Origin: JAZDMK01 sp043800975
GTDB lineage: Bacteria > Bacteroidota > Bacteroidia > Bacteroidales > JAHJDW01
Length of the DNA stretch: 16,198 nt
Direction of reading: 5' to 3'
Assembly (NCBI GenBank): GCA_043800975.1
Contig: JAZDMK010000102.1
Coordinates: 1-16,198 of the forward strand
Below, piece by piece: positions 8,849 to 15,015 of this stretch. The notes under the pieces were generated by a model. It saw nothing but the letters and a program-made list of their open reading frames with translations, did not search any database and was not told the origin of the DNA. The translations under genes were made by a program, and so were the position numbers. Each line of letters opens with the position of its first letter. The first letter of the stretch is position 1.

Positions 8849-9595
8849 ATGACTTGCAGAAGTGAAAATCAGGAAATAAAGATTAATACCTATTACAAAA
8901 GTAATTGCCGCTGGCTGTCCAATGCCGGATGGATAAGCTCATACCACACATTTAATTCAGGGCGTTTTTATAAACCCGACAGAAAGGGGTTTGGTTCCAT
9001 ACGTGTTTTGAACGATGATTTCCTGATGAACGGCAAAGGAATGGAGCCGCATACTTTTCATAACATGGAAATTATGTATATCCCATTGAGTGGAAGCCTT
9101 ACCTTTTCTGATAATCTGGGTAATATGCATACGTTTGGTCCGGATGAATTTCTGCATGTATCCTGCGGAAAGGGAATCGAGATGTCGATTTCGAATCATT
9201 CAGAAAATGATGTGATCAATTTTTTGCAATTGTGGTTAAATCCTCCTCGCATCAATACTAACCCTGCTATTTGCAGAGCTGCACTTCCCAATGATGGAGA
9301 AAAGCTTCATTTGCTTGCCTGCCCGCGAAGCGATCTTCCTCTTTCCAAATTAAAACAGAATTCATGGATCAGCATTGGCCGTTTTACTGCCGGCAGCGAA
9401 TACACCTATTTCAGATATACTCCGAATGATCCCGTTTTTGTTTATGTACTAAAAGGTCTGACAGAAATTGCAGGGGAACAAATGTTGAAATCGCGCGATG
9501 GATATGGCTTCCGTGATGAAGGAGATATTGAACTTGTTTGCAAGGAAGACAGCACGCTACTCTTTGTAGAAACTCCTCCCGAAGAGATATCCTGA
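8849..9595 (+). CDS. Pirin-family cupin protein with degraded metal site
   Basis: The 248-residue bicupin fits the pirin/YhaK/YhhW family by length and order: SSYHTFNSGRFY (31-41), FGSIRVLNDDFL (48-59), PHTFHNMEIMYIPLSGSLTFSDN (67-89), then FGPDEFLHVSCGKGI (96-110), and a second cupin half with FLQLWLNP. Several pirins are Fe-dependent quercetin dioxygenases or redox-sensing transcription cofactors. In active pirins the metal is held by HxH in HPHxxxE and by His and Glu of the GIxHSE motif. Here the first His aligns (His68) but the second is Phe70, and HSE is replaced by Met112-Ser113-Ile114. Metal binding is therefore probably lost or altered. No signal peptide is present, so it should be cytoplasmic. 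It diverges from the MORN-mnmA pair with 34 bases between. Confidence 0.88.
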   Translation: MTCRSENQEIKINTYYKSNCRWLSNAGWISSYHTFNSGRFYKPDRKGFGSIRVLNDDFLMNGKGMEPHTFHNMEIMYIPLSGSLTFSDNLGNMHTFGPDEFLHVSCGKGIEMSISNHSENDVINFLQLWLNPPRINTNPAICRAALPNDGEKLHLLACPRSDLPLSKLKQNSWISIGRFTAGSEYTYFRYTPNDPVFVYVLKGLTEIAGEQMLKSRDGYGFRDEGDIELVCKEDSTLLFVETPPEEIS

Positions 9596-9906
9596 TTTAT
9601 CTGTCTTTCAAGATTACTGCCGCTGCTGCTGCCACTACCACTTTTTTTAATCTGTGTAAATATGTGGTGAAAAAAAAACGAAAAGCGCAGTCACGTGCGA
9701 AAGCTTTCCATTCCGGACTTCCAGCTTCCGTCATCGGTCAAATGATTCGTACTTCGTTGCCACTACTACTGCCACTGCTTCACCAACTGATCACTGATCC
9801 GCCGCGGCGGACTGCCACTTATTCAATTATTCGTACTTAGTATGTTCGTAGAAATTCGTACTTCGTTGAGACTACCACTACCACTGCTACTACTTCACAG
9901 GACTGA
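9596..9906. repeat. Intergenic spacer with degenerate triplet and ATTCGTACTTCGTTG repeats
   Basis: No gene is supported. The 15-mer ATTCGTACTTCGTTG occurs at 9745-9759 and 9854-9868, with a partial copy at 9829-9839. Each full copy is followed by a tract of ACT/ACC/GCT triplets ending near CTTCAC (about 9759-9783 and 9870-9897), and a similar GCCACTACCAC tract lies at 9631-9641. A plus-strand frame across this region reads as low-complexity Ala/Thr/Leu and is a repeat artefact. Confidence 0.6.
9798..9811. repeat. 14-bp perfect palindrome TCCGCCGCGGCGGA
   Basis: This GC-only core with flanking T and A is a perfect palindrome in an otherwise AT-balanced spacer. It has no T-run after it, so it is not a classical terminator. 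It may be a repeat-family core or a protein-binding site. Confidence 0.5.
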
Positions 9907-10560
9907 CTACTTACTCTTCTTCAAATTCTCAAACGAAATGGTCTTCCGCCCGGTGGAACTCCATTTTCCTTTGGCTTTCTTTCCTGAAAATTTATATTCA
10001 ATCACACCAAAGCCGTAGTCGTAGCTCCAGCCAACCACAAAATATTTTTCGTAAAGAATCCCAATGCCGTAATAAATATCTTTGCCGGTAGTCCATGATA
10101 CATCATAAATATCTCCATTTTTAACAATACTGATGAGACCTGTGTAATCACCCTTTTTTACAGGATATTTACCGGTTACAGTAAAAGAGCCTTCCATATT
10201 TTTGAATGATGATGCAGGAATCCATTCTTCACCAATCATTCCTTTAGAGTTTGAAAAGGTCCATTCACCAAAAAGTTTTCCATCCTTTTCCTGATAGACA
10301 ACTACACCAAAACCTTTGTCACCGCCCCAACCGGCATATATCTCATTTCCTTTTTTAATACCCAACCCCTGATAATTGCCTTCATTGGTTTGCCAGTCTA
10401 TTTGCCACACATCGCCCAGTTTCGATATTTTAACTGTGCCAGTGTATGGCTTGCCATCCATGGTAAGCGCTTTAGAAATTGTCCAGTTGCCTTCCTGTGC
10501 CTGTGCTGTTTGGAAAGTAAAAGAAATGAAAATCGCTATGGTAGAAATTAATGATTTCAT
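9907..10560 (-). CDS. Exported protein of two tandem copies of one beta-rich domain
   Basis: The protein has 217 residues, with a signal peptide (MKSLISTIAIFISFTFQTAQAQ). The mature part is an internal duplication. Copy 1 (~24-115) reads GNWTISKALTMDG, YTGTVKISKLGDVWQIDW, YQGLGIKKGNEIYAGWG, KGFGVVVYQ, KLFGEWTFS. Copy 2 (~124-212) reads GSFTVTGKYPVKKGD, YTGLISIVKNGDIYDVSW, YYGIGILYEKYFVVGWS, YGFGVIEYKF, KAKGKWSS. The shared pattern is Y-x-G, a D-x-W/Y strand ending in W, a G-x-G-I/L turn, GW, and G-F-G-V; it looks like a small antiparallel beta fold. No catalytic residues stand out, and I do not recognise the family by name. It is divergent to the M48 gene and likely periplasmic or outer-membrane facing. 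Confidence 0.82.
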   Translation of the reverse strand: MKSLISTIAIFISFTFQTAQAQEGNWTISKALTMDGKPYTGTVKISKLGDVWQIDWQTNEGNYQGLGIKKGNEIYAGWGGDKGFGVVVYQEKDGKLFGEWTFSNSKGMIGEEWIPASSFKNMEGSFTVTGKYPVKKGDYTGLISIVKNGDIYDVSWTTGKDIYYGIGILYEKYFVVGWSYDYGFGVIEYKFSGKKAKGKWSSTGRKTISFENLKKSK

Positions 10561-10574
10561 GGTTGTTTTTTTTG

Positions 10575-10607
10575 TAAAGTTAAAAAGTTATGTAAAAAAA
10601 ATGACAA
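10575..10607 (-). promoter_or_regulatory. Possible promoter for the duplicated-domain protein
   Basis: On the minus strand, TTG (10607-10605) and TAACTTTA (10582-10575) are 22 bases apart, matching the Bacteroidota pattern with one mismatch. The ATG lies 14 bases after the -7 box. Confidence 0.4.
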
Positions 10608-10635
10608 AAATATGCAGACGTATTTTTTAGATAGA

Positions 10636-10643
10636 TATATTTG
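10636..10643 (+). promoter_or_regulatory. -7 box TATATTTG for the M48 gene cluster
   Basis: TATATTTG is a perfect match to the Bacteroidota -7 consensus TAnnTTTG, 12 bases before the ATG at 10656. No clear TTG is seen at -33, so this is a partial call. Confidence 0.4.
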
Positions 10644-10655
10644 AAAAAAAATACT

Positions 10656-12209
10656 ATGAAGTATTACTCCCGATTGCTGTTGTATTTCTTTTTGATGGCT
10701 CATTTTCAGTCATCAGCACAACAGATTGATCTGAAAAATTACAAGCCACTGAAATCGGAAGGTGCTATTCCCAATGATTTTATAAGCAGTTTTTCCAAAA
10801 AATATGAAGAAGGGAAAACTCAGATTGTTGATGAGAAAAAACGATCGATCAGAAAAAGCAAGGATGAATTTCTTGTTTCATCCAGTTTTTATCTGAACGA
10901 ATTGCTAAGAAGCGGAAAGGTTCTTTTTGGAGATCCGGTTACAAACTATGTAAATGATGTTGCCGATGTTTTACTGAAGGATTTTCCGGAATTGCGCGAA
11001 CAGCTTCGATTTTACACTACAAAGTCACCTCAGGTAAATGCATTTTCAACAGATCAGGGAATTATTTTTGTTAACCTCGGATTGATTGCACAGGTGGAAA
11101 ATGAAGCCCAGCTTGCCTATGTAATTGCGCATGAAATTATTCATTTTGTTAAGAAACACAATATGGAACTTTATGTGTTTACCGATAAACTGGAACGCAA
11201 ATCAAATGTGGGCAAGCGCACAAATTATGAAGGGCTGATGTTAAATAAAAGTTTCCGTTCCAAAGAATCTGAATTCGAATCCGATCGCGAAGGTCTGACT
11301 TCTTATTTTCTTAAAACGGGATATTCCTTAAAATCAGTAAATAGTGCATTCGATGTACTTTTATATTCCTATCTTCCTTTTGATGAAGTTCCATTTGAAA
11401 AATCATTTTTCGAAACATCATTCTTTCATTTTCCTGCAAATTATATCTTAGATTCACTAAGCGCGGTTGATGCTGAAAAGTATCTGAATGAAGAATCTGC
11501 TACGCATCCCAGTATCTATAAAAGAAGAGAAACGATGTTGGGGCTTATTAATGAACAAAAAAAGGATGCAGGTAAAGAATTTATTTTATCCGAAAGCAGA
11601 TTTCGGGAAGTTCAAAATCTGGCGCGTTTTGAAAGTGTGCGCTTAAAAATTATTGATATGAAGTACATCAGTGCTTTGTATGATTGTTTTCTTCTGCTAA
11701 AAACTTTTCCAGACAACCGGTTTCTTGAAATATCTAAAGCTGCCTGCTTATACAGCCTTTCGCGTTACAAAACCGAATGGAAAACAGCCAGCCAGACCTC
11801 ATATAAAAAAATTCAGGGAGAATCCCAGCAGATTTTTTATTTTCTTCAAAAACTAAATAAAAAAGAACTAAATATTCTCGCTCTGGCTACCTGCTGGCGT
11901 GCAAAGCAAAAGTTTTCTGACAGCGAATATCTGAAACTGATTTGCGAAGAATTGATTGAAGACCTTGCTCTGGCTAACAAAACAAAATTTTCCTATTTTC
12001 TTACAGAATCGCCTACCGATAGTGCGCGTATTATTGAAAATGCTATAGATACTACTTCCAAATCCAAGTATGATAAGATTAAAGCAAAACAGAAAAAAAG
12101 CGGATTCGATGGTGATTTTCTGAGAACGGCAATGATCGATATTATTAATGATACTGCTTTTATTTCTGAATACAAACGCATCGAAGCCCTTAGCAATGAA
12201 AACGAATAA
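10656..12209 (+). CDS. Exported M48-family metallopeptidase
   Basis: The protein has 517 residues from the ATG at 10656; a TTG five codons earlier overlaps the predicted -7 box and was not used. A signal peptide (MKYYSRLLLYFFLMAHFQSSAQ) directs it out of the cytoplasm. The M48 core has the strand NAFSTDQGIIFVNLGLI, the zinc motif HEIIH (His159, Glu160 catalytic, His163), and the third ligand Glu206 in E-F-E-S-D (E-x3-D, with Asp210). After the peptidase domain (~70-300) a helical region follows, ending SKYDKIKAKQKKSGFDGDFL, with no motif that I recognise. Such periplasmic M48 enzymes (BepA/LoiP-like) often take part in outer-membrane protein quality control. The stop is TAA at 12207-12209, and the next gene continues in the same frame 21 bases later, so this protein may be the N-terminal part of a longer one. 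First gene of a likely three-gene unit. Confidence 0.9.
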   Translation: MKYYSRLLLYFFLMAHFQSSAQQIDLKNYKPLKSEGAIPNDFISSFSKKYEEGKTQIVDEKKRSIRKSKDEFLVSSSFYLNELLRSGKVLFGDPVTNYVNDVADVLLKDFPELREQLRFYTTKSPQVNAFSTDQGIIFVNLGLIAQVENEAQLAYVIAHEIIHFVKKHNMELYVFTDKLERKSNVGKRTNYEGLMLNKSFRSKESEFESDREGLTSYFLKTGYSLKSVNSAFDVLLYSYLPFDEVPFEKSFFETSFFHFPANYILDSLSAVDAEKYLNEESATHPSIYKRRETMLGLINEQKKDAGKEFILSESRFREVQNLARFESVRLKIIDMKYISALYDCFLLLKTFPDNRFLEISKAACLYSLSRYKTEWKTASQTSYKKIQGESQQIFYFLQKLNKKELNILALATCWRAKQKFSDSEYLKLICEELIEDLALANKTKFSYFLTESPTDSARIIENAIDTTSKSKYDKIKAKQKKSGFDGDFLRTAMIDIINDTAFISEYKRIEALSNENE

Positions 12210-12230
12210 AACGAAGAATACCTTGTATCC

Positions 12231-12890
12231 ATGTCTGAGAAGAAAGATACTAAGAACGAAAAGAAAATTCATTGTCAGGGGGATTGCATCGACAGAATTG
12301 TTGTAGCCAATCCCTTATACCTGCAGTATGATGCACGTAAAGAAGGATCAGTTCGTTTTTTTAAAACCGAATCCCGTAAAGAAGAGTTTTTAGAAATAAT
12401 TCAGACAATTTCGAAAAAGTCGCAGTTAAATGTTGATCTTCTTTCACCCAGCCTGATTGCTTCAACCGAAACTGAAAAATGGAATGATTTGGCTTTTATT
12501 AACGAATGGGTTAACGAACGCTTGGATTTAGAAGATATATATATCATACCTCCCGGAACCGATTTGATCAATCAGGAAATAATGAACAAGTACGGAACGA
12601 ATCACCTGCTTTGGAATGGAATCATATCGATACGCATTCCTGCCCAGATTGATCCGATGGTAGCCTGTTATGTAGCTCTGGTTCCTGTTCTGCTTCCCTT
12701 TTACATTTATCGTTTGGTTAAACCAATCTATAATTCATATTATTTCCAGTTTCTATATGATACCGATAATGGGGAATCTAGAATGACCGGGATATACAAC
12801 CTCAAAAGTAACATGCATCGTGATTTGCTAAAATCAAGATTGTTTTTTTCATTTAAGAAAATTAAAAGACTGAAAAAACATGAAAATTAA
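12231..12890 (+). CDS. Unknown protein with one hydrophobic segment, in frame with the M48 gene
   Basis: The protein has 219 residues as an independent gene from the ATG at 12231. It has no signal peptide; its N-terminus is charged (MSEKKDTKNEKK). A domain with RIVVANPLYLQYDARK (22-37), ESRKEEFLEIIQTISKKS (48-64) and KWNDLAFINEWVNERL (83-98) comes first, and a hydrophobic stretch (~142-163, PMVACYVALVPVLLPFYIY) follows. It lies in the same frame as the M48 gene, only seven sense codons after its stop (encoding NEEYLVS), so it may be the C-terminal half of an interrupted 744-residue protein. My impression, from memory, is that related Bacteroidetes M48 proteins carry a domain like this at their C-terminus. 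If separate it would stay in the cytoplasm or inner membrane; if fused it would be exported. It overlaps the next gene by 11 bases. Confidence 0.7.
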   Translation: MSEKKDTKNEKKIHCQGDCIDRIVVANPLYLQYDARKEGSVRFFKTESRKEEFLEIIQTISKKSQLNVDLLSPSLIASTETEKWNDLAFINEWVNERLDLEDIYIIPPGTDLINQEIMNKYGTNHLLWNGIISIRIPAQIDPMVACYVALVPVLLPFYIYRLVKPIYNSYYFQFLYDTDNGESRMTGIYNLKSNMHRDLLKSRLFFSFKKIKRLKKHEN

Positions 12891-13668
12891 AACTATTTTT
12901 CGAGCCTATGCTCTCAGTGCTGTTTTGCTCGGTCTTGCCACTTGCTCATTTGGGCAAAATGTTGGATATTGTGGAAAGAAATTTTCATTAAATTACTACT
13001 CTTCATTTTCAAGTGCACTTTCCAATCCAAACGTAAATCATCAAAGCGGAATCACTTCTTTCAATTTCGCTCATAATTTAGTTCCTGAATTTACAATTTC
13101 CCCCTCAGCATCCTTATGTGTACGAGCTGGTTTTTTTAAGACCGCATTTGAATATAAAACATCTTTTAACTATGATGGTACAGGCGTATATAGTAATGAA
13201 ATATTTGAATTTGACCCTCATAATCTATACGGGGATCTTAGTGTTCAAACTTTGGGGATTGGGTTTAAATTTTTCAGGAGGAATTTCATTGCACCGCTGG
13301 GAAAGTATTTTAAGCCGGAGTTTTTTATTCTGGCTTATTCGGTTAACGAACCATCTGATACAAAAGTTTTGGAAAGTTGTAACTGGGATGGATTGCAAAA
13401 TATGAATGCACCTCAGCTTCCTCAATTCAAAAATAGAAGTCCGTATTTAATGGCTGGTTTAGGATTTGAAGTCGGAGCAAGTCGGATTCTTTTTGATAAG
13501 CTGATTTTTAACTATGGTATTGGAGTGGCATTTTTTCCAAACAGTTTTTTCTATACCCTGGATAATTCAGTTGCAGAAAGCATGTATTATTATGTTATTC
13601 CAAAAGCACGACTAAATGGACTTTCATTAATTAATGCCCGAATCGGGATAGGCGGCCTGCTGTTTTAG
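12880..13668 (+). CDS. Probable outer-membrane beta-barrel protein
   Basis: The protein has 262 residues, with a signal peptide (MKIKTIFRAYALSAVLLGLATCSFGQ) cleaved before Gln or Asn. The mature part shows alternating amphipathic beta strands rich in aromatic and glycine residues (FSLNYYSSFSSAL, TISPSASLCVRAGFFKTAFEY, LSVQTLGIGFKFFRR, PYLMAGLGFEVGAS, FNYGIGVAFF) and ends with strand INARIGIGGLLF, a C-terminal Phe as expected for insertion by BAM. About eight to twelve strands are likely. No ligand motif is seen. The ATG overlaps the end of the upstream gene by 11 bases, which suggests translational coupling and a shared transcript with the M48 gene. The M48 enzyme may act on or help assemble envelope proteins such as this one; that is inference. 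Confidence 0.8.
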   Translation: MKIKTIFRAYALSAVLLGLATCSFGQNVGYCGKKFSLNYYSSFSSALSNPNVNHQSGITSFNFAHNLVPEFTISPSASLCVRAGFFKTAFEYKTSFNYDGTGVYSNEIFEFDPHNLYGDLSVQTLGIGFKFFRRNFIAPLGKYFKPEFFILAYSVNEPSDTKVLESCNWDGLQNMNAPQLPQFKNRSPYLMAGLGFEVGASRILFDKLIFNYGIGVAFFPNSFFYTLDNSVAESMYYYVIPKARLNGLSLINARIGIGGLLF

Positions 13669-13723
13669 CAATACACCAAAAACAGTAATAAATATTAAAG
13701 TTGCCGGATTACATTTTCCGGTT

Positions 13724-13758
13724 AACTCATAATTTATAACTTATAACTCATAACTGTT
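13724..13758. repeat. Degenerate 7-bp tandem repeat, five units
   Basis: The units read AACTCAT, AATTTAT, AACTTAT, AACTCAT, AACTGTT with an exact 7-base period. The array stops one base before the stop codon (13762-13760) of the minus-strand gene, in its 3' region. Such AT-rich heptads are common between genes in Bacteroidetes, as far as I recall. Confidence 0.75.
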
Positions 13759-13759
13759 A

Positions 13760-14362
13760 TCAACCCTTCTCCCATTTCCTCGAAACCTTACCCGGTTGAC
13801 GAACCACCTTCCAGCCCTGCTTTTCAGCCATCTTGAAAATTCTCCTGCGCAGGGGTTTTACATAAAATATTCTGTACACCATCCAGCAGCGGCTGTGGCG
13901 CTTTACAATGCCGCCAATGGAAATCACATCGTACAGCGAACTGGCGCAGCGCATTCCCAGAAAAGCATAATCGTAAGGAGTGCGCCTGGTGTATGATATC
14001 ACAGTATCTGTGATGACACTCAATTGTTTTTTTGTGACGGGAATTGTCACTGTTGTATATTTCTTTCCTGCGGTATCGCGCAGCCAACTCTTGATTGGTT
14101 CTGCATCATACACGCCGTGTTTGTGTTTTTTGTGCGAAAAAATATGCAGTCTGTCGCTGGGATTCAACCCGAAGTTAACCCCCCGCACTTCAATGGTAAC
14201 ATGGCCGCCCCGCTTCCCGCCAAAAACTTTCTGTTCCGTTTTTTTATAACCCGGCGCCGGCTTCGATCCGTACAAAAAATGGATGCGCACGCTGTCGGTT
14301 TTTTCTTGCGCAAAGGCTGTCGCAAACAAAAACAGAATAAATAGAGTTGTAATAATCTTCAT
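13760..14362 (-). CDS. Exported protein, possible permuted NlpC/P60-like fold
   Basis: The protein has 200 residues, with a clean signal peptide (MKIITTLFILFLFATAFA, cleaved near AQE). Mature features: YGSKPAPGYKKTEQKVFGGKRGGHVTIEV with His54, a basic segment HIFSHKKHKHG (73-83), a strand KYTTVTIPVTKKQL, then PYDYAFLGMRCASSLYDVISIGGI with Cys139, and a basic C-terminus with KPLRRRIFK. A His on a strand before a Cys at a helix start (here in MRCASS) is the order seen in permuted papain-like (NlpC/P60, LRAT, YiiX) folds, which hydrolyse peptide or acyl bonds. This is a hypothesis, as I see no firm family match. The gene ends beside a 7-bp repeat array and starts beside a long repeat-rich spacer. 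Confidence 0.75.
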   Translation of the reverse strand: MKIITTLFILFLFATAFAQEKTDSVRIHFLYGSKPAPGYKKTEQKVFGGKRGGHVTIEVRGVNFGLNPSDRLHIFSHKKHKHGVYDAEPIKSWLRDTAGKKYTTVTIPVTKKQLSVITDTVISYTRRTPYDYAFLGMRCASSLYDVISIGGIVKRHSRCWMVYRIFYVKPLRRRIFKMAEKQGWKVVRQPGKVSRKWEKG

Positions 14363-14788
14363 TTCGATTTCAAAGAAAAGAAAAATTACTTAATTATTCA
14401 CCCTGAGTGGAGTCCCTGCCCGATATAGGCGGGGAGGGATTAACTTCGTTGATCCAAAATTATTTTTTTTACTACAACAATCAGAATCTGCCTCCGGCAG
14501 AATGCTTTTTATGTGTCCCTCTCTGCTTGAAAATAAATTTTCTGTTGCGGAGAAGGATTAACTTCGTTGATCGTAAATTGTGGCTGACGGCCTCTTCCAT
14601 TTCGGTCTCCGGTCTTCGGTCTTCGAGCATCCGTCTTTATCATCCAGAAGGTGTTGTCTTGTGCGCAGGGCTTCCATTTCTGACTTCTGTCTCCGGTCTT
14701 CGAGCCCAACGACAAGTCTCAGCTACCGCTTGCATTTCGTACTCCCTCCTCCGACGAAAAATAAATTTTCAGCGTCGGCGGAGCACAT
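14363..14788. repeat. Repeat-rich spacer without a supported gene
   Basis: Several repeats are stacked here. GGATTAACTTCGTTGATC occurs at 14437-14454 and 14555-14572 (18 identical bases, 118 apart). AAAATAAATTTTC occurs at 14530-14542 and 14758-14770, each followed within about 10 bases by a GCGGAG. TCCCTGCCCG (14413-14422) pairs with CGGGGAGGGA (14430-14439) with one mismatch; TCTGCC (14487-14492) with GGCAGA (14496-14501); CCGACG (14751-14756) with CGTCGG (14773-14778); and TTTTTATGTG (14506-14515) with CACATAAAAA (14784-14793). Open frames here on both strands follow the repeats and show no domain. Confidence 0.65.
14597..14701. repeat. Two copies of a four-unit 7-bp repeat
   Basis: Copy 1 (14597-14624) reads CCATTTC, GGTCTCC, GGTCTTC, GGTCTTC. 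Copy 2 (14674-14701) reads CCATTTC, TGACTTC, TGTCTCC, GGTCTTC. Both are exactly 28 bases, both are preceded by CTT or CTTC-like sequence and both are followed by GAGC. On the minus strand the unit is GAAGACC. Confidence 0.75.
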
Positions 14789-14816
14789 AAAAAAAAACCA
14801 TCTTGCGATGGTTTTT
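14789..14816 (-). terminator. Rho-independent terminator, apparently of a tRNA gene on the minus strand
   Basis: AAAAACCATC (14793-14802) pairs perfectly with GATGGTTTTT (14807-14816) around loop TTGC. Read on the minus strand it is followed by four further T (14792-14789), extending the five in the stem. It lies directly after the likely tRNA 3' end. On the plus strand only the five T of the stem follow, so the minus direction is favoured. Confidence 0.8.
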
Positions 14817-14824
14817 CTGATTGT

Positions 14825-14842
14825 TGTGACTCCAGAAGGACT
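14825..14842 (-). other. tRNA 3'-end remnant, likely integration (att) site
   Basis: Read on the minus strand the bases are AGT (end of a T-loop), CCTTC (3' half of a T-stem), TGGAGTC (3' strand of an acceptor stem), A (discriminator), CA. This is the order at the end of a tRNA gene, and a terminator follows at once. The matching 5' parts are missing: the T-stem 5' half GAAGG is not found where expected, and no GACTCCA acceptor 5' strand lies within 100 bases on that strand. Such a fragment next to an integrase gene is the usual mark of an attachment site. Which tRNA cannot be decided. Confidence 0.55.
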
Positions 14843-14951
14843 ACACAATCTACTTCCGTTTTCTTCTCATTTTTATCTTTTGCTACGCCATGTCTGTATT
14901 GCTTTTTATTTCATTTCATCTTAGTGCAGCCTGTTAATAAAAAATACGCAT

Positions 14952-14974
14952 TTTGTTTTACCATTTGTTTTACC
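14952..14974 (+). repeat. Tandem direct repeat TTTGTTTTACC x2, possible recombinase arm sites
   Basis: TTTGTTTTACC occurs at 14952-14962 and again at 14964-14974, a 12-base period of about one helical turn. It lies between the likely att core and the integrase start, where accessory (arm-type) binding sites of tyrosine recombinases or their helper proteins are often found. The binding role is inference. Confidence 0.4.
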
Positions 14975-14991
14975 TGTATAATCTTTTTTTG

Positions 14992-14999
14992 TATCTTTA
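14992..14999 (+). promoter_or_regulatory. Possible -7 box TATCTTTA of the integrase gene
   Basis: TATCTTTA matches TAnnTTTG with one mismatch, 16 bases before the ATG at 15016, the same spacing and sequence as before the lipoprotein gene at 1118. The nearest upstream TTG (14965-14967) is 24 bases away, which is long, and it lies inside the tandem repeat, so the integrase or a helper could repress its own gene. Confidence 0.35.
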
Positions 15000-15015
15000 T
15001 AGAAAATTAACGCAA

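Noticed and set aside
10641..10655. TTG start five codons upstream for the M48 gene
   Set aside because: The TTG is the end of the perfect -7 box TATATTTG, and the ATG at 10656 gives a clean signal peptide.
14597..14701. CRISPR array
   Set aside because: Units are 7 bases long and abut without spacers; no cas genes are present.
14413..14793. Integron attC-type recombination sites
   Set aside because: The inverted pairs lack the conserved core sites and cassette genes, and the neighbouring recombinase is not an IntI type.
14825..14900. A complete tRNA gene on the minus strand
   Set aside because: Only the 3' acceptor strand, T-stem 3' half and part of the T-loop fit; anticodon arm, D-arm and 5' acceptor strand are absent.
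14407..14924. Overlapping open frames on both strands (14407-14790, 14580-14924, 14715-14509)
   Set aside because: They follow the short repeats and one crosses the terminator; no signal peptide or family features.
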